Source of the DNA: Bartonella birtlesii IBS 325 | Lineage (GTDB): Bacteria > Pseudomonadota > Alphaproteobacteria > Rhizobiales > Rhizobiaceae | Length of the DNA stretch: 64,000 bases | Reading direction: 5' to 3' | NCBI RefSeq assembly: GCF_000273375.1 | Contig: NZ_CM001557.1 | Span: 1,127,473-1,191,472 of the forward strand | Shown: in pieces, positions 21,751 to 31,876 of the stretch | Layout: every line of letters starts with the position of its first letter | How positions within the stretch are numbered: the stretch's first letter is position 1 | Position numbers and translations under genes: made by a program | Notes under the pieces: generated by a model | The model's input: the letters and a program-made list of their open reading frames with translations, nothing else | Database searches by the model: none | What the model was told of the DNA's origin: nothing

Positions 21751-22074
21751 ATGACAAGTAAAACAGTAACGCGTGCAGATTTAGCGAGCGTAGTTTGTAG
21801 AAGGGTTGGCTTGTCACATACTGAATCAGCAGCTTTGGTTGAATTGGTTTTGGATGAAATTTGCAATTCACTGATAAGAGGTGAGGCTGTTAAATTATCT
21901 TCTTTTGCAACTTTTCAAGTCCGTAATAAAAATGAACGGGTTGGGCGTAATCCAAAAACCGGTATTGAAGCGCCTATCCCACCGCGACGTGTTGTGACAT
22001 TTAAGGCTGCAAATATACTTAAACAGAGAATTCTTGATTCGCATCGTGCAAGGCGAAAAGGCGATATTGCATAA
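21751..22074 (+). CDS. ihfA: Integration host factor subunit alpha
   Basis: IhfA pairs with IhfB to bend DNA. ATG 21751 follows AGGTGG and gives 107 residues beginning [18 protein letters not shown]. The HU/IHF signature is present in [24 protein letters not shown], followed by [20 protein letters not shown], whose proline arm matches the alpha subunit. It is between fabH and a MerR-type gene, the conserved alphaproteobacterial arrangement. Confidence 0.94.
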   Translation: MTSKTVTRADLASVVCRRVGLSHTESAALVELVLDEICNSLIRGEAVKLSSFATFQVRNKNERVGRNPKTGIEAPIPPRRVVTFKAANILKQRILDSHRARRKGDIA

Positions 22075-22268
22075 ATAGACGCTGTTATAATGTTTGGTAT
22101 TTATTAAAAAAAATTGTATAGGATAAAATTATGCGTTTTTTTAAGAAAAAAGCTTTTTGGTTTAAAGATTATCAAGTGTGGTCCTATTTTTGACCAATCT
22201 TGTTGAGAAATTAGAGCTTGATAAGTCTTTGTGAAATCATTTGTAGTATTTTGATAAGGTATGATAAA

Positions 22269-22772
22269 ATGGATAAGAGCTCCGATGCTTTTCGCACAAT
22301 TAGCGAAGTAGCTGAATTGTTGGAGCTTCCACAACATGTATTAAGATTTTGGGAAACGCGTTTTAGGCAGATTAAACCGATGAAACGTGGTGGGGGAAGG
22401 CGCTATTATCGCCCCGCCGATATTGATTTGCTCAATAGTATTAAGAAGTTATTGTATGATCAGGGATATACCATAAAAGGTGTGCAACGCCTTTTGAAAG
22501 AAAATGGAATTGCTTTTGTCACTGCATTTGGAAATGGCGATCTGGATGCTATGAATATTGTTGTAGAAAAAAAATATGTGGGTGATACTTCTGAAACAAG
22601 TAACAATAAGTCTAAAAAATCTTCTTTTGGGCTTTTGAGTTTCATGAGGAATGAAGGTGAGACATCTATTGGTTCTGTTAACATTTACAAAGATAAAACT
22701 GATAAAGCATTGCTACAGGAGACTCTATTTGAATTGATTGAATGCAAGCGTGTGCTTGATAGAGCACGATAG
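22269..22772 (+). CDS. MerR-family transcriptional regulator
   Basis: The N-terminal 70 residues form a MerR-type helix-turn-helix: [45 protein letters not shown], followed by [30 protein letters not shown] 22269 gives 167 residues; the open frame upstream lacks conserved sequence. The rest is not a recognised sensor domain and lacks the cysteine pattern of metal-sensing MerR proteins. This regulator follows ihfA in most Rhizobiales, but its targets are unknown to me. It converges with thrS. Confidence 0.88.
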   Translation: MDKSSDAFRTISEVAELLELPQHVLRFWETRFRQIKPMKRGGGRRYYRPADIDLLNSIKKLLYDQGYTIKGVQRLLKENGIAFVTAFGNGDLDAMNIVVEKKYVGDTSETSNNKSKKSSFGLLSFMRNEGETSIGSVNIYKDKTDKALLQETLFELIECKRVLDRAR

Positions 22773-22822
22773 CCAAGGGTTCTTTCCGCTTGATAGTTCT
22801 TTTTAGTTTTTTTAGGCACTCA

Positions 22823-24787
22823 TTAACGGCGTAAATCTGGAGGGACTGCTTCATCTGTGAGTTGCCTAATTACTTCCTCTGTAGATAAAAATACTTGATC
22901 CATACTTCCTAAGCGGCGTACGCTTACGCTGTTTGTTTCGATTTCACGTTTGCCGCACACCAAAATCACAGGAATTTTTTGTAAAGAGTGTTCGCGTATT
23001 TTATAGTTAATTTTTTCATTACGAAGATCTGATGTGGCGGAAAGCCCAACAGCTTTAAGTTTTGCTGTTATTTTTTTTGCATATTCATTTGCTTCTGATG
23101 TAATCGTTGCCACAATGACTTGTTCAGGTGCGAGCCAAAGAGGCATATGCCCAGCAAAATTTTCGATTAATATACCGAGAAACCGCTCCATTGAGCCAAA
23201 AATGGCACGATGTATCATGACAGGTTGACGTTTTTCTGAATCTTTATCAATATAAAATGCTCCAAAACGCTCAGGAAGATTAAAGTCTATTTGTGTTGTT
23301 CCACATTGCCATTCACGACCGATAGCATCCTTTAATGTATATTCAAATTTCGGACCATAAAACGCTCCTTCACCTAGAAGGATATCTGTTTTTATCTGTC
23401 CTGAGAATTTTGTTTCAATAGTTGTAAGGACGGACTTCATAATATTTTCTGCATGGTCCCATGACGCATCAGATCCAACTCGTTTTTTTGGGCGTGTTGA
23501 AAGTTTAAGACTAATTTCTTTAAATCCAAAATCAGCATAAGTAGATAAAATCAAATCATTAATGCTGAGGCATTCATCGGCTAACTGCTCATCTGTACAA
23601 AAAATATGTGCATCATCTTGTGTAAAGCCACGTACACGCATCAGACCATGAAGAGAGCCTGAAGGCTCATAACGATGGACAAGACCGAATTCAGCAAGCC
23701 TTATAGGCAAATCGCGGTAAGATTTTAAACCATGTTTAAAAATCTGTACATGACCAGGGCAATTCATTGGTTTAAGAGCGTAAACATTTTCATCATCCCA
23801 ATCATCAGCTGCTGGAATTGCTTTGAACATATTCTCCTTATACCACTCCCAATGGCCAGATATTTCCCAAAGTGATCTATCGAGAACTTGTGGTGCATTA
23901 ACTTCAGCATATTGATGGTCATCAAGTCGTCTACGCATATAATTGATCAAATTTTGGAACATTTTCCAACCTTTTTTATGCCAAAAAATCATGCCTGGTC
24001 CTTCTTCTTGGAAATGAAATAAGTCCATTTCCCTTCCTAAACGGCGATGATCGCGTTTTTCAGCTTCTTCTAACATGTGTAGATAAGCTTTTAAGTCATT
24101 TTCATTCGCAAATGCTGTGCCATAAATTCTCGTGAGCATTGGCTTATTGGCATCACCACGCCAATAAGCTCCTGCAACTTTCATCAATTTGAAGGCATTG
24201 CCAATCTGGCCAGTAGATTGCATGTGAGGTCCGCGGCAAAGGTCAAACCAATCACCTTGATAATAGATTTTTAAATCTTGATTTTCAGGGACGCTATCTA
24301 TAAGCTCAACCTTATAGAGTTCTCCTTTTTCAGAAAAAACCTCTCGAGCTTTTTCACGAGACCAAATCTCTTTTTTGAAAGCTTTATTGCGTTGGATAAT
24401 TTCATGCATTTTCTTTTCAATAACGGAGAGATCATCCAAGGTAAAAGGTTGTTGACGTGCAAAGTCATAATAAAAGCCATTTTCGATAACAGGGCCGATT
24501 GTTACTTGCGTTTCAGGAAAAAGCTCTTGCACTGCTTCAGCTAGAACATGTGCACAATCATGGCGTATAAGTTCAAGAGCACGTGGATCTTCTCGGGTAA
24601 TAATTTCTATTTGACCAGATTGTTCTAATGAATCTGATAGATCTCGGGTGATTCCATTAAGATTATAGGCGACTGCTTTTTTTGCCAGTGATTTAGAAAT
24701 GGATTCTGCCAATTCCAAACCGGTCATTTGGGCTGGATAATCACGTTTTGAACCATCAGGAAAAGAAAGAGAAACAGAACAGGACAT
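22823..24787 (-). CDS. thrS: Threonyl-tRNA synthetase
   Basis: ThrRS charges tRNA-Thr and edits mis-charged serine. The 654-residue protein has the N-terminal TGS domain (about residues 1–65, [16 protein letters not shown]), the editing domain with [16 protein letters not shown], the class II catalytic core with [21 protein letters not shown] and [19 protein letters not shown], and a C-terminal anticodon-binding domain. Cys in MNCPGH is the zinc ligand. An eight-T run at about 23092 lies inside the gene and the frame is intact. It is transcribed leftward with yidD upstream. Confidence 0.96.
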   Translation of the reverse strand: MSCSVSLSFPDGSKRDYPAQMTGLELAESISKSLAKKAVAYNLNGITRDLSDSLEQSGQIEIITREDPRALELIRHDCAHVLAEAVQELFPETQVTIGPVIENGFYYDFARQQPFTLDDLSVIEKKMHEIIQRNKAFKKEIWSREKAREVFSEKGELYKVELIDSVPENQDLKIYYQGDWFDLCRGPHMQSTGQIGNAFKLMKVAGAYWRGDANKPMLTRIYGTAFANENDLKAYLHMLEEAEKRDHRRLGREMDLFHFQEEGPGMIFWHKKGWKMFQNLINYMRRRLDDHQYAEVNAPQVLDRSLWEISGHWEWYKENMFKAIPAADDWDDENVYALKPMNCPGHVQIFKHGLKSYRDLPIRLAEFGLVHRYEPSGSLHGLMRVRGFTQDDAHIFCTDEQLADECLSINDLILSTYADFGFKEISLKLSTRPKKRVGSDASWDHAENIMKSVLTTIETKFSGQIKTDILLGEGAFYGPKFEYTLKDAIGREWQCGTTQIDFNLPERFGAFYIDKDSEKRQPVMIHRAIFGSMERFLGILIENFAGHMPLWLAPEQVIVATITSEANEYAKKITAKLKAVGLSATSDLRNEKINYKIREHSLQKIPVILVCGKREIETNSVSVRRLGSMDQVFLSTEEVIRQLTDEAVPPDLRR

Positions 24788-24902
24788 AAAATACCCCTTT
24801 AAGCCAATTCCGCTAACGATTGCGGATGGTTTTGTAAAAAATTAGTAATTATTAAAGCCTATAATTGATTTTCTTATCAAGAGGTATGAAAAAAGGAAAG
24901 GA

Positions 24903-25256
24903 TTATTTATGATTTTTTTTATAAATTTTCCAGTAACGCCAAGGTTTATAAAAACAATAAGAATTTTCAAGAGAGGTAGGAACTGGATCAAATCCATATG
25001 TTCCAAATGGGCCACAACGTATAAGACGAAAAAGCCCCATCCAAAAACCAACCCATAGTCCATGGCGCGCGATCGCTTCATAAGTATATTCTGAACAAGT
25101 TGGTGCATGGCGGCACTGATTGCCTATGAAACTGGAAAATGTTATTTGATAAAAACGTATCAAGAAAATTCCAAGCAATCGCCCTGGTGTTTTCCGCCAA
25201 GGGCCCATATAATTTCGCCTTTGTTTCTTTTTTTGTTGAGACTGTGATCTGAGCAT
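24903..25256 (-). CDS. yidD: Membrane protein insertion efficiency factor YidD
   Basis: YidD is a small amphipathic inner-membrane-associated protein that assists YidC. The 117-residue product carries the family core IRFYQITFSSFIGNQCRHAPTCSEY and the following YTYEAIARHGLWVGFWMGLFRLIRC and GPFGTYGFDPVP. The CRHAPTCSEY cysteine pair is the signature. It is immediately downstream of the Fe-S scaffold gene (adjacent stop and start), so the two are translated together. The N-terminal basic tract before the core is normal. Confidence 0.9.
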   Translation of the reverse strand: MLRSQSQQKKKQRRNYMGPWRKTPGRLLGIFLIRFYQITFSSFIGNQCRHAPTCSEYTYEAIARHGLWVGFWMGLFRLIRCGPFGTYGFDPVPTSLENSYCFYKPWRYWKIYKKNHK

Positions 25257-25685
25257 TTATTTTCTTTTAATTTGTTTAATACAATCTACAGTTGCATCAA
25301 AGGGAAGCATCGTTGATGCATGACGTTCTTTGTAGTCTTTAATAGGTTGTAAGCAAGAAAAGGCTTCAAAGGGAGCTTGAGGAGGTGGACCATTTTTTGT
25401 TAGCATATGATAGATAACTTCATGCAACAGTACCAGATTTTGTGTTGTTTGTCCTACGATATGGGATGCTAAAAGTGAAGCAGAAGCTTGTCCTAGCACG
25501 CACGCATGCACTTCATGGGCAAAATCTGTCACGATATTATTTTCTATTTTTAGATCTACAGTGATTGTTGAACCACAAAGGCGTGCAGATTTTTTTGACG
25601 TTGCGTTTGGATTATTAAGACGCCCAATTCTGCTTATGTGTGCAGCATATTCAAGTATTTTGTCACTATAAATATTGTCAATCAT
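25257..25685 (-). CDS. Iron-sulfur cluster assembly scaffold protein (IscU/NifU-N-like)
   Basis: This 142-residue protein belongs to the NifU N-terminal/IscU-like family. Conserved Cys37 (ARLCGSTITVDL), Cys62 (HEVHACVLGQASASLLA) and Cys111 (FSCLQPIKDY) match the three cluster-ligand cysteines; a fourth, Cys135, is extra. Such genes sit beside folE and yidD in many Rhizobiales, and here it is directly adjacent to yidD and divergent from folE. A scaffold role is inferred from the family. It is not the canonical iscU of an isc operon, since no iscS or hscA is nearby. Confidence 0.82.
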   Translation of the reverse strand: MIDNIYSDKILEYAAHISRIGRLNNPNATSKKSARLCGSTITVDLKIENNIVTDFAHEVHACVLGQASASLLASHIVGQTTQNLVLLHEVIYHMLTKNGPPPQAPFEAFSCLQPIKDYKERHASTMLPFDATVDCIKQIKRK

Positions 25686-25810
25686 GCACTATCGCCTGAA
25701 ATTTTAAGAATCGTGATTGTTTAAACTTTTCATTTGCTTATATAAAGATTATACAAAATGATATAGATATATGGCAAACTCTTTATAGAGGGTAAGCTTG
25801 GAGTTTTTAA

Positions 25811-26431
25811 ATGCATAATGTTGTTAAAGGGAGTAAGAGAGATTCATTCTTACCAAGAGAAGAGCGCCCAAGCTTTGAAGAAGTAAAAGAAGCGGTTCGT
25901 ACATTGCTTTTATGGGTGGGAGAAAATCCAAATCGAGAAGGGCTTTTAGATACTCCAGAACGTGTGGTTAGAGCATACCGTGAGCTTTTTCTTGGTTATG
26001 AGAAATCCGTTGAAAAAATTTTGGGTACGGTTTTTAAAGAAGTTTCGGGATATAATGAAGCGATAATCCTAAAAGATATTCCATTTTATTCTCATTGTGA
26101 GCACCATATGATTCCAATAGTTGGGAAAGCTTATATCGGATATCTTCCTGATACAAAGGTTGTTGGTCTTTCAAAAATTGCGCGTGTTGTAGATATTTTT
26201 TCTCGTCGTTTACAGACTCAAGAGGCTATGACAGCGCAAATAGCTGATGCGTTAGCTGTGCATTTGCAACCTTGTGGTGTTGCTGTATTGATTGAGGCTG
26301 AGCATATGTGCATGGCAATGAGAGGAATCCAAAAGCAGGGGGCGACAACAATTACAACATGTTTTCGTGGTTGTTATGAAGAAGATCGAGCTGTGCAAGA
26401 TAATTTTATTAAGATGATTCAAAGGGCATAG
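25811..26431 (+). CDS. folE: GTP cyclohydrolase I
   Basis: FolE converts GTP to dihydroneopterin triphosphate, the first step of folate synthesis. The 206-residue protein contains the zinc and active-site motif [21 protein letters not shown] and the second zinc cysteine in [16 protein letters not shown]. The N-terminal [28 protein letters not shown] is typical. It stands alone between the divergent Fe-S scaffold gene and tRNA-Leu. Confidence 0.96.
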   Translation: MHNVVKGSKRDSFLPREERPSFEEVKEAVRTLLLWVGENPNREGLLDTPERVVRAYRELFLGYEKSVEKILGTVFKEVSGYNEAIILKDIPFYSHCEHHMIPIVGKAYIGYLPDTKVVGLSKIARVVDIFSRRLQTQEAMTAQIADALAVHLQPCGVAVLIEAEHMCMAMRGIQKQGATTITTCFRGCYEEDRAVQDNFIKMIQRA

Positions 26432-26569
26432 TAAAATCTGTATTTTTATAATTTTAAGTCGAGCTAAATTATTCAGGTAAAATAAATCGTGAGAAAGTGA
26501 AAATAGGCTTGTACCTTGCTTTGCGATTTGTTAAAGCCAAAAAAACCGATATGTTTTACCTCACCACGT

Positions 26570-26654
26570 GCGGTCGTGGCGGAATTGGTAGACGCGCAGC
26601 GTTGAGGTCGCTGTGGGGCAACCCGTGGAAGTTCGAGTCTTCTCGACCGCACCA
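26570..26654 (+). tRNA. tRNA-Leu (anticodon GAG)
   Basis: An 85-nt type II tRNA. Acceptor GCGGTCG pairs with CGACCGC, the D arm contains GGCGGAATTGGTAGACGC, the anticodon arm CAGCGTTGAGGTCGCTG shows GAG, a variable arm TGGGGCAACCCG follows, and the T arm has GTTCGAGTC. Discriminator A and CCA are encoded. An ORF that reads through this segment is spurious. Confidence 0.96.
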
Positions 26655-26844
26655 GTTAAGTTCTCTTTATGGCGGGGTAAGTTTTTTTATGTTGAAGAAC
26701 ACTATTTTATTGCATTGCATTGTAGTGAAGTTTTTCTTTGTATATAATCTGTTAGTATATTTCGCGTAACGGTTTTATATCAGATTAATGGAAGCTTTGT
26801 TCTTTTTTGGTAGATTTAAATTTAAATCTTTTTAAGAGGGCGAA

Positions 26845-28038
26845 ATGGTGTTAGTGAGAGGCACAGTGTTTTCAAAGTATTTAGCATTTTTTATTTGCAT
26901 ATCTTTATTAACGGCATGTAGCAAATCGCGTGCTGTACTTTGGCATGGGATACATGCGACACCATCTATGATTGCAGTACAAAGAGAAGTTGAAAAAAAA
27001 CCAATTCTTCCAAAAGCTATTATTCCGGTATATGTTGCAACAAGTCGTATGATGCAAAAGAGCTATTCCCAACCTTATGGTGCAGAGCGATCAAATAGAG
27101 TACATTATAACCGTGTTGATGTAGGAATTCCTCAACAACATGTGAAGGGTTTTGTTGAAATAAATGCTTATAAACCTACTCACGATAAATATTTTGCAGC
27201 AGTAGCCTTACAAAAATACGATAACAAAGAACAGTTTAAGCAACAATTAAATGCTGCTTTAGCAAAAAAACCAAAGGGTAAAAGAGAAATTTTTCTTTTT
27301 ATTCATGGTTATAATAACAATTTTGCAGATGGCACATTTCGGACAGCTCAGTTTACACATGATTATTCTCTAAATGTTGTCACTGTACATTACTCATGGC
27401 CCTCTGCTGGGTCCGTTCCTCTTTATATTTATGACCGTGATAGCGCTAACTTTGCACGCGACGGATTAATAGAACTTTTAACCCTCATTAGTGAAACCAA
27501 TGCTGATCAAATCTCTGTTATTGCGCATTCTATGGGTAATTTTGTCATCATGGAGGCATTTAGAACGTTAGCATTACAGGGAAAGTATAAGCCTATTCAC
27601 CGTATTACAAGTTTTTTAATGGCAGCACCTGATATTGATGTTGATGTGTTTGAACGCCAACTTAAAGATATTAAAAAATTGCCTCAACCAACCGCTATTT
27701 TGGTATCTCGAGCTGATAAAGCTCTTGCTATTTCAGGACGTCTTACAGGTGGCCATCATCGTGTGGGGGATGGCGCAGATATTGAAATGTTACGTAAAAA
27801 TGGAATAGCTGTCCTTGATTTTTCCAATGTTGATGGTGGAGCACACAATGTTTTTGCATCTTCACCAACATTAATGGCGCTTTCTCGAGAAGGTTCTTTG
27901 GCTTCTACAATTATGCAGGGTACAGAATTATCACCCAGTCAGGCGCTCCTTGCTGATAGTAGTACTGTGTTGGAGAAAACAACACATATTATTCTTTATA
28001 CACCAATACGCTTGTTATCTCCATTTGCTCCGCATTAA
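26845..28038 (+). CDS. Alpha/beta-hydrolase lipoprotein (DUF900 family)
   Basis: The 397-residue protein has a lipoprotein signal peptide (hydrophobic residues 11–24, lipobox LLTAC with Cys25) and an alpha/beta-hydrolase domain of the DUF900 type. Motifs are IFLFIHGYNNNFADGTFRTAQ (oxyanion region), VVTVHYSWPSAG, and the nucleophile elbow VIAHSMGNFV with Ser229. A late histidine is in VDGGAHNVFASSP. It is therefore probably a membrane-anchored esterase or lipase-like enzyme in the envelope. The substrate is not known. It is a single gene after tRNA-Leu with a SD-like AAGAGGG before the ATG. Confidence 0.8.
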   Translation: MVLVRGTVFSKYLAFFICISLLTACSKSRAVLWHGIHATPSMIAVQREVEKKPILPKAIIPVYVATSRMMQKSYSQPYGAERSNRVHYNRVDVGIPQQHVKGFVEINAYKPTHDKYFAAVALQKYDNKEQFKQQLNAALAKKPKGKREIFLFIHGYNNNFADGTFRTAQFTHDYSLNVVTVHYSWPSAGSVPLYIYDRDSANFARDGLIELLTLISETNADQISVIAHSMGNFVIMEAFRTLALQGKYKPIHRITSFLMAAPDIDVDVFERQLKDIKKLPQPTAILVSRADKALAISGRLTGGHHRVGDGADIEMLRKNGIAVLDFSNVDGGAHNVFASSPTLMALSREGSLASTIMQGTELSPSQALLADSSTVLEKTTHIILYTPIRLLSPFAPH

Positions 28039-28154
28039 CTGTGAAAAGAATGGAGAAATGCTCAATGTCTTTAGCACTTTCTTTAGAATAGCTTTGTAGA
28101 ATAAAAAATGAATAGCGGGATGAATGTAAAAACCAATCATTAGGTAAGTTTATA

Positions 28155-28649
28155 ATGGTTGCACGAAAGCGCTATGCCGATACGCCTACATTAGTTGATT
28201 ATTTATCTCATTCCGCAGTTAAATTATTAAATATTTATACTATGCTTTTGAAGGTGAAAGAAGGTCATATGGGGGAAAAAGCAAATTTATTGCGTCAAAT
28301 TGATTCTACAAAAAAACAGCTGGATGAGATAAGCCATGCTCTTATTTTAGAGTATCATAAACGCCAAGAAAATGAGCGTTTTTTAAAACAGATTTTATTG
28401 TCAATTTCTGATCAACTTTTTTCACTTAACAGTGCATTCAAGGAAACGGGACGTCTTTTCTTCCAAGAGATTAGAATATTACAATCTCAGCTTCAATGTT
28501 TTTATGAAGGAGAGGAGAAAAAGTATTTATTAAAGAACCAAGAATGTTTCCATTCTCCATCAAAAATTGACGAAGTTATTAAGCAGTTACAAAAAGCACG
28601 AGAAAAGCTTATTATTGAAAGTCCACATCTCTTTGAAAAAGAATATTAA
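28155..28649 (+). CDS. Hypothetical coiled-coil protein
   Basis: I do not recognise this 164-residue protein. It starts at ATG 28155 (MVARKRYADTPTLVDYL) and is mostly helical and charged. The central part (about residues 40–110) shows heptad-like hydrophobic spacing (LLRQIDSTKKQLDEISHALI and a later EIRILQSQLQCFYEGEEKK), suggesting a coiled coil. No signal peptide, membrane segment or catalytic motif is visible. Codon use resembles its neighbours. It stands alone between the DUF900 hydrolase and the nitroreductase and may be a lineage-specific gene. Confidence 0.65.
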   Translation: MVARKRYADTPTLVDYLSHSAVKLLNIYTMLLKVKEGHMGEKANLLRQIDSTKKQLDEISHALILEYHKRQENERFLKQILLSISDQLFSLNSAFKETGRLFFQEIRILQSQLQCFYEGEEKKYLLKNQECFHSPSKIDEVIKQLQKAREKLIIESPHLFEKEY

Positions 28650-28747
28650 AGCTTAGAAAAAAATTGAATAAAATATACTGGTGCAAATATTTTTAATTTC
28701 ATAGAAAACAGTGCACTAAAAATATAGTACCTTAAAAAAAGGAGCCG

Positions 28748-28840
28748 ATGGTTATTATACATTTTTCGGTAGAATCCTGTGATTTCCTTACTTGTACTTA
28801 TAAAAGGTGTATTAAAAAAATCCTATTCCTTTTTATTTGA
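28748..28840 (+). CDS. Possible 30-residue peptide
   Basis: ATG 28748 lies three bases after AAGGAG-type sequence (AAAAAAAGGAG) and opens a 30-codon frame starting MVIIHFSVESCDFLTC. It has three cysteines and a hydrophobic, lysine-rich C-terminus. The ribosome-binding site is strong but too close to the ATG, and nothing else supports it. The surrounding 270-base gap between the coiled-coil gene and the nitroreductase otherwise holds nothing I recognise. Confidence 0.2.
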   Translation: MVIIHFSVESCDFLTCTYKRCIKKILFLFI

Positions 28841-28920
28841 AGATCCCTTACGCTTAAAATATTTTAAAGTAATGGGTTTTATGCAATAAAAAAAATGATA
28901 GCCTAAAGAAAGTAAAAGCA

Positions 28921-29612
28921 ATGATAGATAATTCTCCTCTTGATATCTTCCAATCCATTCTATCGCGTAAATCAATTCGCGCTTTTACTAGCCAACCAGT
29001 TTCACAAGAAACAATTAGAAAAATTTTAAAATTTGCAGCACGTGCTCCATCTGGGACAAATCTTCAGCCATGGCAAGTTATTGTTCTTACGGGAGATGCA
29101 TTGCAGAAGTTAGGACAAGAGCTGTCATGTCTTGCACTTTCAGGCATAAAAGGAGAGCGTGAATATCATTATTATCCACGTAAATGGCGTGAGCCTTATC
29201 TTTCAAGGCGCAAAAAAATTGGTTTAGATCTTTATGAAAGTCTTGGAATTAAAAAAGATGATCAAAAAAAATGCTTCACCAAAAAGCGCGGAATTTTTCA
29301 TTTTTTGGCGCATCTGTAGGACTTTTATTTACAATGGATCATGATATGGAAAGGGGGAGTTGGCTTGATTTAGGTATGTTTATGCAGACAATTATGTTAG
29401 CAGCACGTGGGTTTGGATTAGATACATGTCCCCAAGCAGCTTTTGCCGATTATCATAAACAAATTCGTACACTGTTATCTTTACCTGTTGATCGTAATAT
29501 TATCTGTGGCATGGCGCTTGGTTATCGTGATAAAAGTGCTCCAGAGAATAATTTTGAGACTGAACGCGAACCAATAGAGAACTTTGTGCGTTTTATTGAA
29601 ACATGTCCATAA
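28921..29612 (+). pseudogene. Nitroreductase-family protein, frame broken by one missing base
   Basis: The first part (to 29319) starts FQSILSRKSIRAFTSQPV with the FMN-binding segment RAPSGTNLQPWQV. The second part, in another frame from 29271, continues as ARNFSFFGASVGLLFTMDHD, WLDLGMFMQTIMLAARGFGLDTCPQ and ends with IICGMALGYRD. Together they make a complete nitroreductase of about 230 residues. The switch is inside an eight-A run at 29264–29271; one more A restores the frame through KKDDQKKMLHQKARNF. These FMN enzymes reduce nitro compounds or quinones; the substrate here is unknown. Sequencing error, slippage and true decay are all possible. Confidence 0.85.
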
Positions 29613-29741
29613 AAAATATTTTGGTGGGAATCTTTTGCTCCTATTGAATTTTAATATTGCATGCTAATACTTATTTTACTAAGTTTACAAAATTAAAAGG
29701 GTGATCATTTTTAGATCGTTTTCCATTTTTGAAGGTTGGCT

Positions 29742-29837
29742 ATGGAAAGCACTGTAGAAAATAAGTGTTGGGTAGTAGCAAGACGGGCTATATTTATATT
29801 TATTACAGTTATTTTTTTAGCTTATCTTGCAATTTAA
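29742..29837 (+). CDS. Possible 31-residue single-span membrane peptide
   Basis: ATG 29742 follows GAAGG (29731–29735) at a good spacing of six bases. It encodes a short basic N-terminus (ends VVARR) and then a strongly hydrophobic stretch AIFIFITVIFLAYLAI up to the stop. Such N-in, single-helix miniproteins are common in bacteria but easily missed. It lies between the nitroreductase and sdaA. There is no homology known to me; conservation in relatives would decide. Confidence 0.4.
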   Translation: MESTVENKCWVVARRAIFIFITVIFLAYLAI

Positions 29838-29902
29838 TTTTAAATGGGACAGGCGTGATGAAAAAGCATATACTTAAAAGCTGTATAGTTTTGAGGTGAT
29901 GT

Positions 29903-31300
29903 GTGTTTTTATCTGTTTTTGAGCTTTTTAAAATTGGGATTGGTCCTTCTAGTTCTCATACGATGGGGCCGATGATAGCAGCGAATATGTTTTTGCAAGA
30001 GATGCTTGCACGAAATTTTTCTCAACCATTTGATGCTAAAGTTTCTCGTATACGGGTCTATCTTTATGGTTCTTTGGCTTTTACAGGAATTGGTCATGCT
30101 ACAGATAGAGCTATTATATTAGGGCTTTTGGGAGAAAAAGCTTCAACTGTTAATCCTGATTCTATGGAATTCTTGTTAAAAAAGGTTGAACGTGAAAAAA
30201 AAGTGCACCCGGAAGGTCATCCTGCCTATCAGTTTAATTTACAAAATGATCTTATTTTTGAACGAAAAAAAGTTCTCCCTGGACATACTAATGGACTTGC
30301 TTTTGAAGGGCTTGATACTAATGGAAATGTTCTTTTACGGCAGATTTATTATTCTATTGGCGGTGGTTTTGTTGTGACTGAAGATGAATTGAGTCATATG
30401 AAGGACAATATACAATCAGAAATTTCTGAAGTGCCATATCCCTTTAATTCTGCGCGTGAAATGTTAACAATGGCAAAAAAATCAGGACACTCAATTGCTG
30501 AAATGAAGCGCTTAAATGAAGAGATGAAGATGGAGCGTTCAGTGCTTAATGCGGGGCTTGATGGAATTTTTTCAGCTATGACAAATTGCATTGATAGAGG
30601 TCTTGCACAAGAAGGTGAATTGCCAGGCGGATTACACGTTCCAAGACGTGCTAAAAAGTTGCACGAAACACTTTTAGAAAATCAAAAGAAAAACCGCAAC
30701 GTTCCTCTTTTAGCAAATGATTGGCTTTCAGTGTATGCCATAGCCGTAAATGAGGAAAATGCTGCCGGTGGTCGTGTTGTGACAGCACCGACAAATGGGG
30801 CAGCTGGTGTTATACCAGCAGTTTTACGTTATTATCTTCAATTTTATGACGATTCAGATCGAGAAGGAATACATAATTTTTTGTTAACGGCAGCAGCTAT
30901 TGGTGGTGTTATCAAACATAATGCTTCTATTTCTGGAGCAGAAGTGGGTTGTCAAGGTGAAGTTGGAACGGCATCTTCAATGGCAGCAGCAGGATTGACA
31001 TCTGCATTAGGTGGGACACCAGATCAAATTGAAAATGCGGCAGAGATTGCGCTTGAGCATCATTTAGGAATGACCTGTGATCCAGTTGCGGGTCTTGTAC
31101 AGGTGCCTTGTATTGAGCGCAATGCAATGGGTGCTGTTAAGGCAGTAACAGCATCTTCTCTCGCCTTACATGGGAATGGAGAACATTTTGTTTCTCTTGA
31201 TGCTTGTATAGAAACAATGCGACAGACTGGACATGATATGAGTGAACGCTACAAAGAAACGAGTAAAGCTGGTCTTGCAGTCAATGCGATATCCTGTTAA
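29903..31300 (+). CDS. sdaA: L-serine ammonia-lyase (iron-sulfur type)
   Basis: This enzyme deaminates L-serine to pyruvate. The start is GTG 29903 after GAGGTGAT. The 465-residue single-chain form begins [23 protein letters not shown], the family's signature N-terminus, and has the alpha-domain motif [24 protein letters not shown] and [22 protein letters not shown]. The cysteines in GCQG, TCDP and PCIE are the 4Fe-4S ligands. It is monocistronic. Serine catabolism is a reasonable role in a host-restricted bacterium with limited sugar use, but this is inference. Confidence 0.94.
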   Translation: MFLSVFELFKIGIGPSSSHTMGPMIAANMFLQEMLARNFSQPFDAKVSRIRVYLYGSLAFTGIGHATDRAIILGLLGEKASTVNPDSMEFLLKKVEREKKVHPEGHPAYQFNLQNDLIFERKKVLPGHTNGLAFEGLDTNGNVLLRQIYYSIGGGFVVTEDELSHMKDNIQSEISEVPYPFNSAREMLTMAKKSGHSIAEMKRLNEEMKMERSVLNAGLDGIFSAMTNCIDRGLAQEGELPGGLHVPRRAKKLHETLLENQKKNRNVPLLANDWLSVYAIAVNEENAAGGRVVTAPTNGAAGVIPAVLRYYLQFYDDSDREGIHNFLLTAAAIGGVIKHNASISGAEVGCQGEVGTASSMAAAGLTSALGGTPDQIENAAEIALEHHLGMTCDPVAGLVQVPCIERNAMGAVKAVTASSLALHGNGEHFVSLDACIETMRQTGHDMSERYKETSKAGLAVNAISC

Positions 31301-31876
31301 AGAGCTCGGCAGATGTTTACTCCGCTAAATTTTTATGTATATTTTATCGCATAAAAATGCAGGTGATGCGCCATCATTTTGTTTTTTTATTTTCATATTT
31401 GCCGATGGCTTTTATGATTCATAGGTAGCAATAAAAATGGAGAGAAGTATGCAGAGGGTTATATTCTAAAGCTCTTTTATGTCTTTGAAAAGAATATACG
31501 TTTTAGAAAGAGTTAAAAATTTTTGTATAATATTTACTTTGATTTGGTGGCTTTTGGCATTATTGAAGGGCACCTTTCCATAAGGTTTTTACAACATATC
31601 CAATCAATGTAATAAAATTGGCGTCCAATAAAAAAATTTTTTCATGAAAGAAACACCGGGGATAATCAGATTTAAGAATAAATCAATGTTTGTTATTTTC
31701 CGTTTATTTTCAGATGATTTTTTTTAAAAGCTAAGAAAAATTCAAGAAAAACTAACAAGTACGATTTTCCTCAATTTGAGAAAAGAAGTACGCCTTCTAA
31801 AATATTTTTAAAAACTGTAAGTAATGCATGAATAGTTTTATTAATCAAATAATTCTTGTGAAAATTACTTATAGAC
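31301..31876 (+). other. AT-rich non-coding gap between sdaA and a small leftward gene
   Basis: About 575 bases without a plausible ORF. It is the meeting point of two convergent transcripts. A T8 run at about 31717–31724 and the element AAAAATTCAAGAAAA at 31736–31750 (also at 13118) are the only features I noticed. No clear terminator hairpin with a T-tail was found for sdaA. Confidence 0.4.

Noticed and set aside
26497..26769. A 90-codon ORF after folE
   Set aside because: It runs straight through tRNA-Leu and has no protein features.
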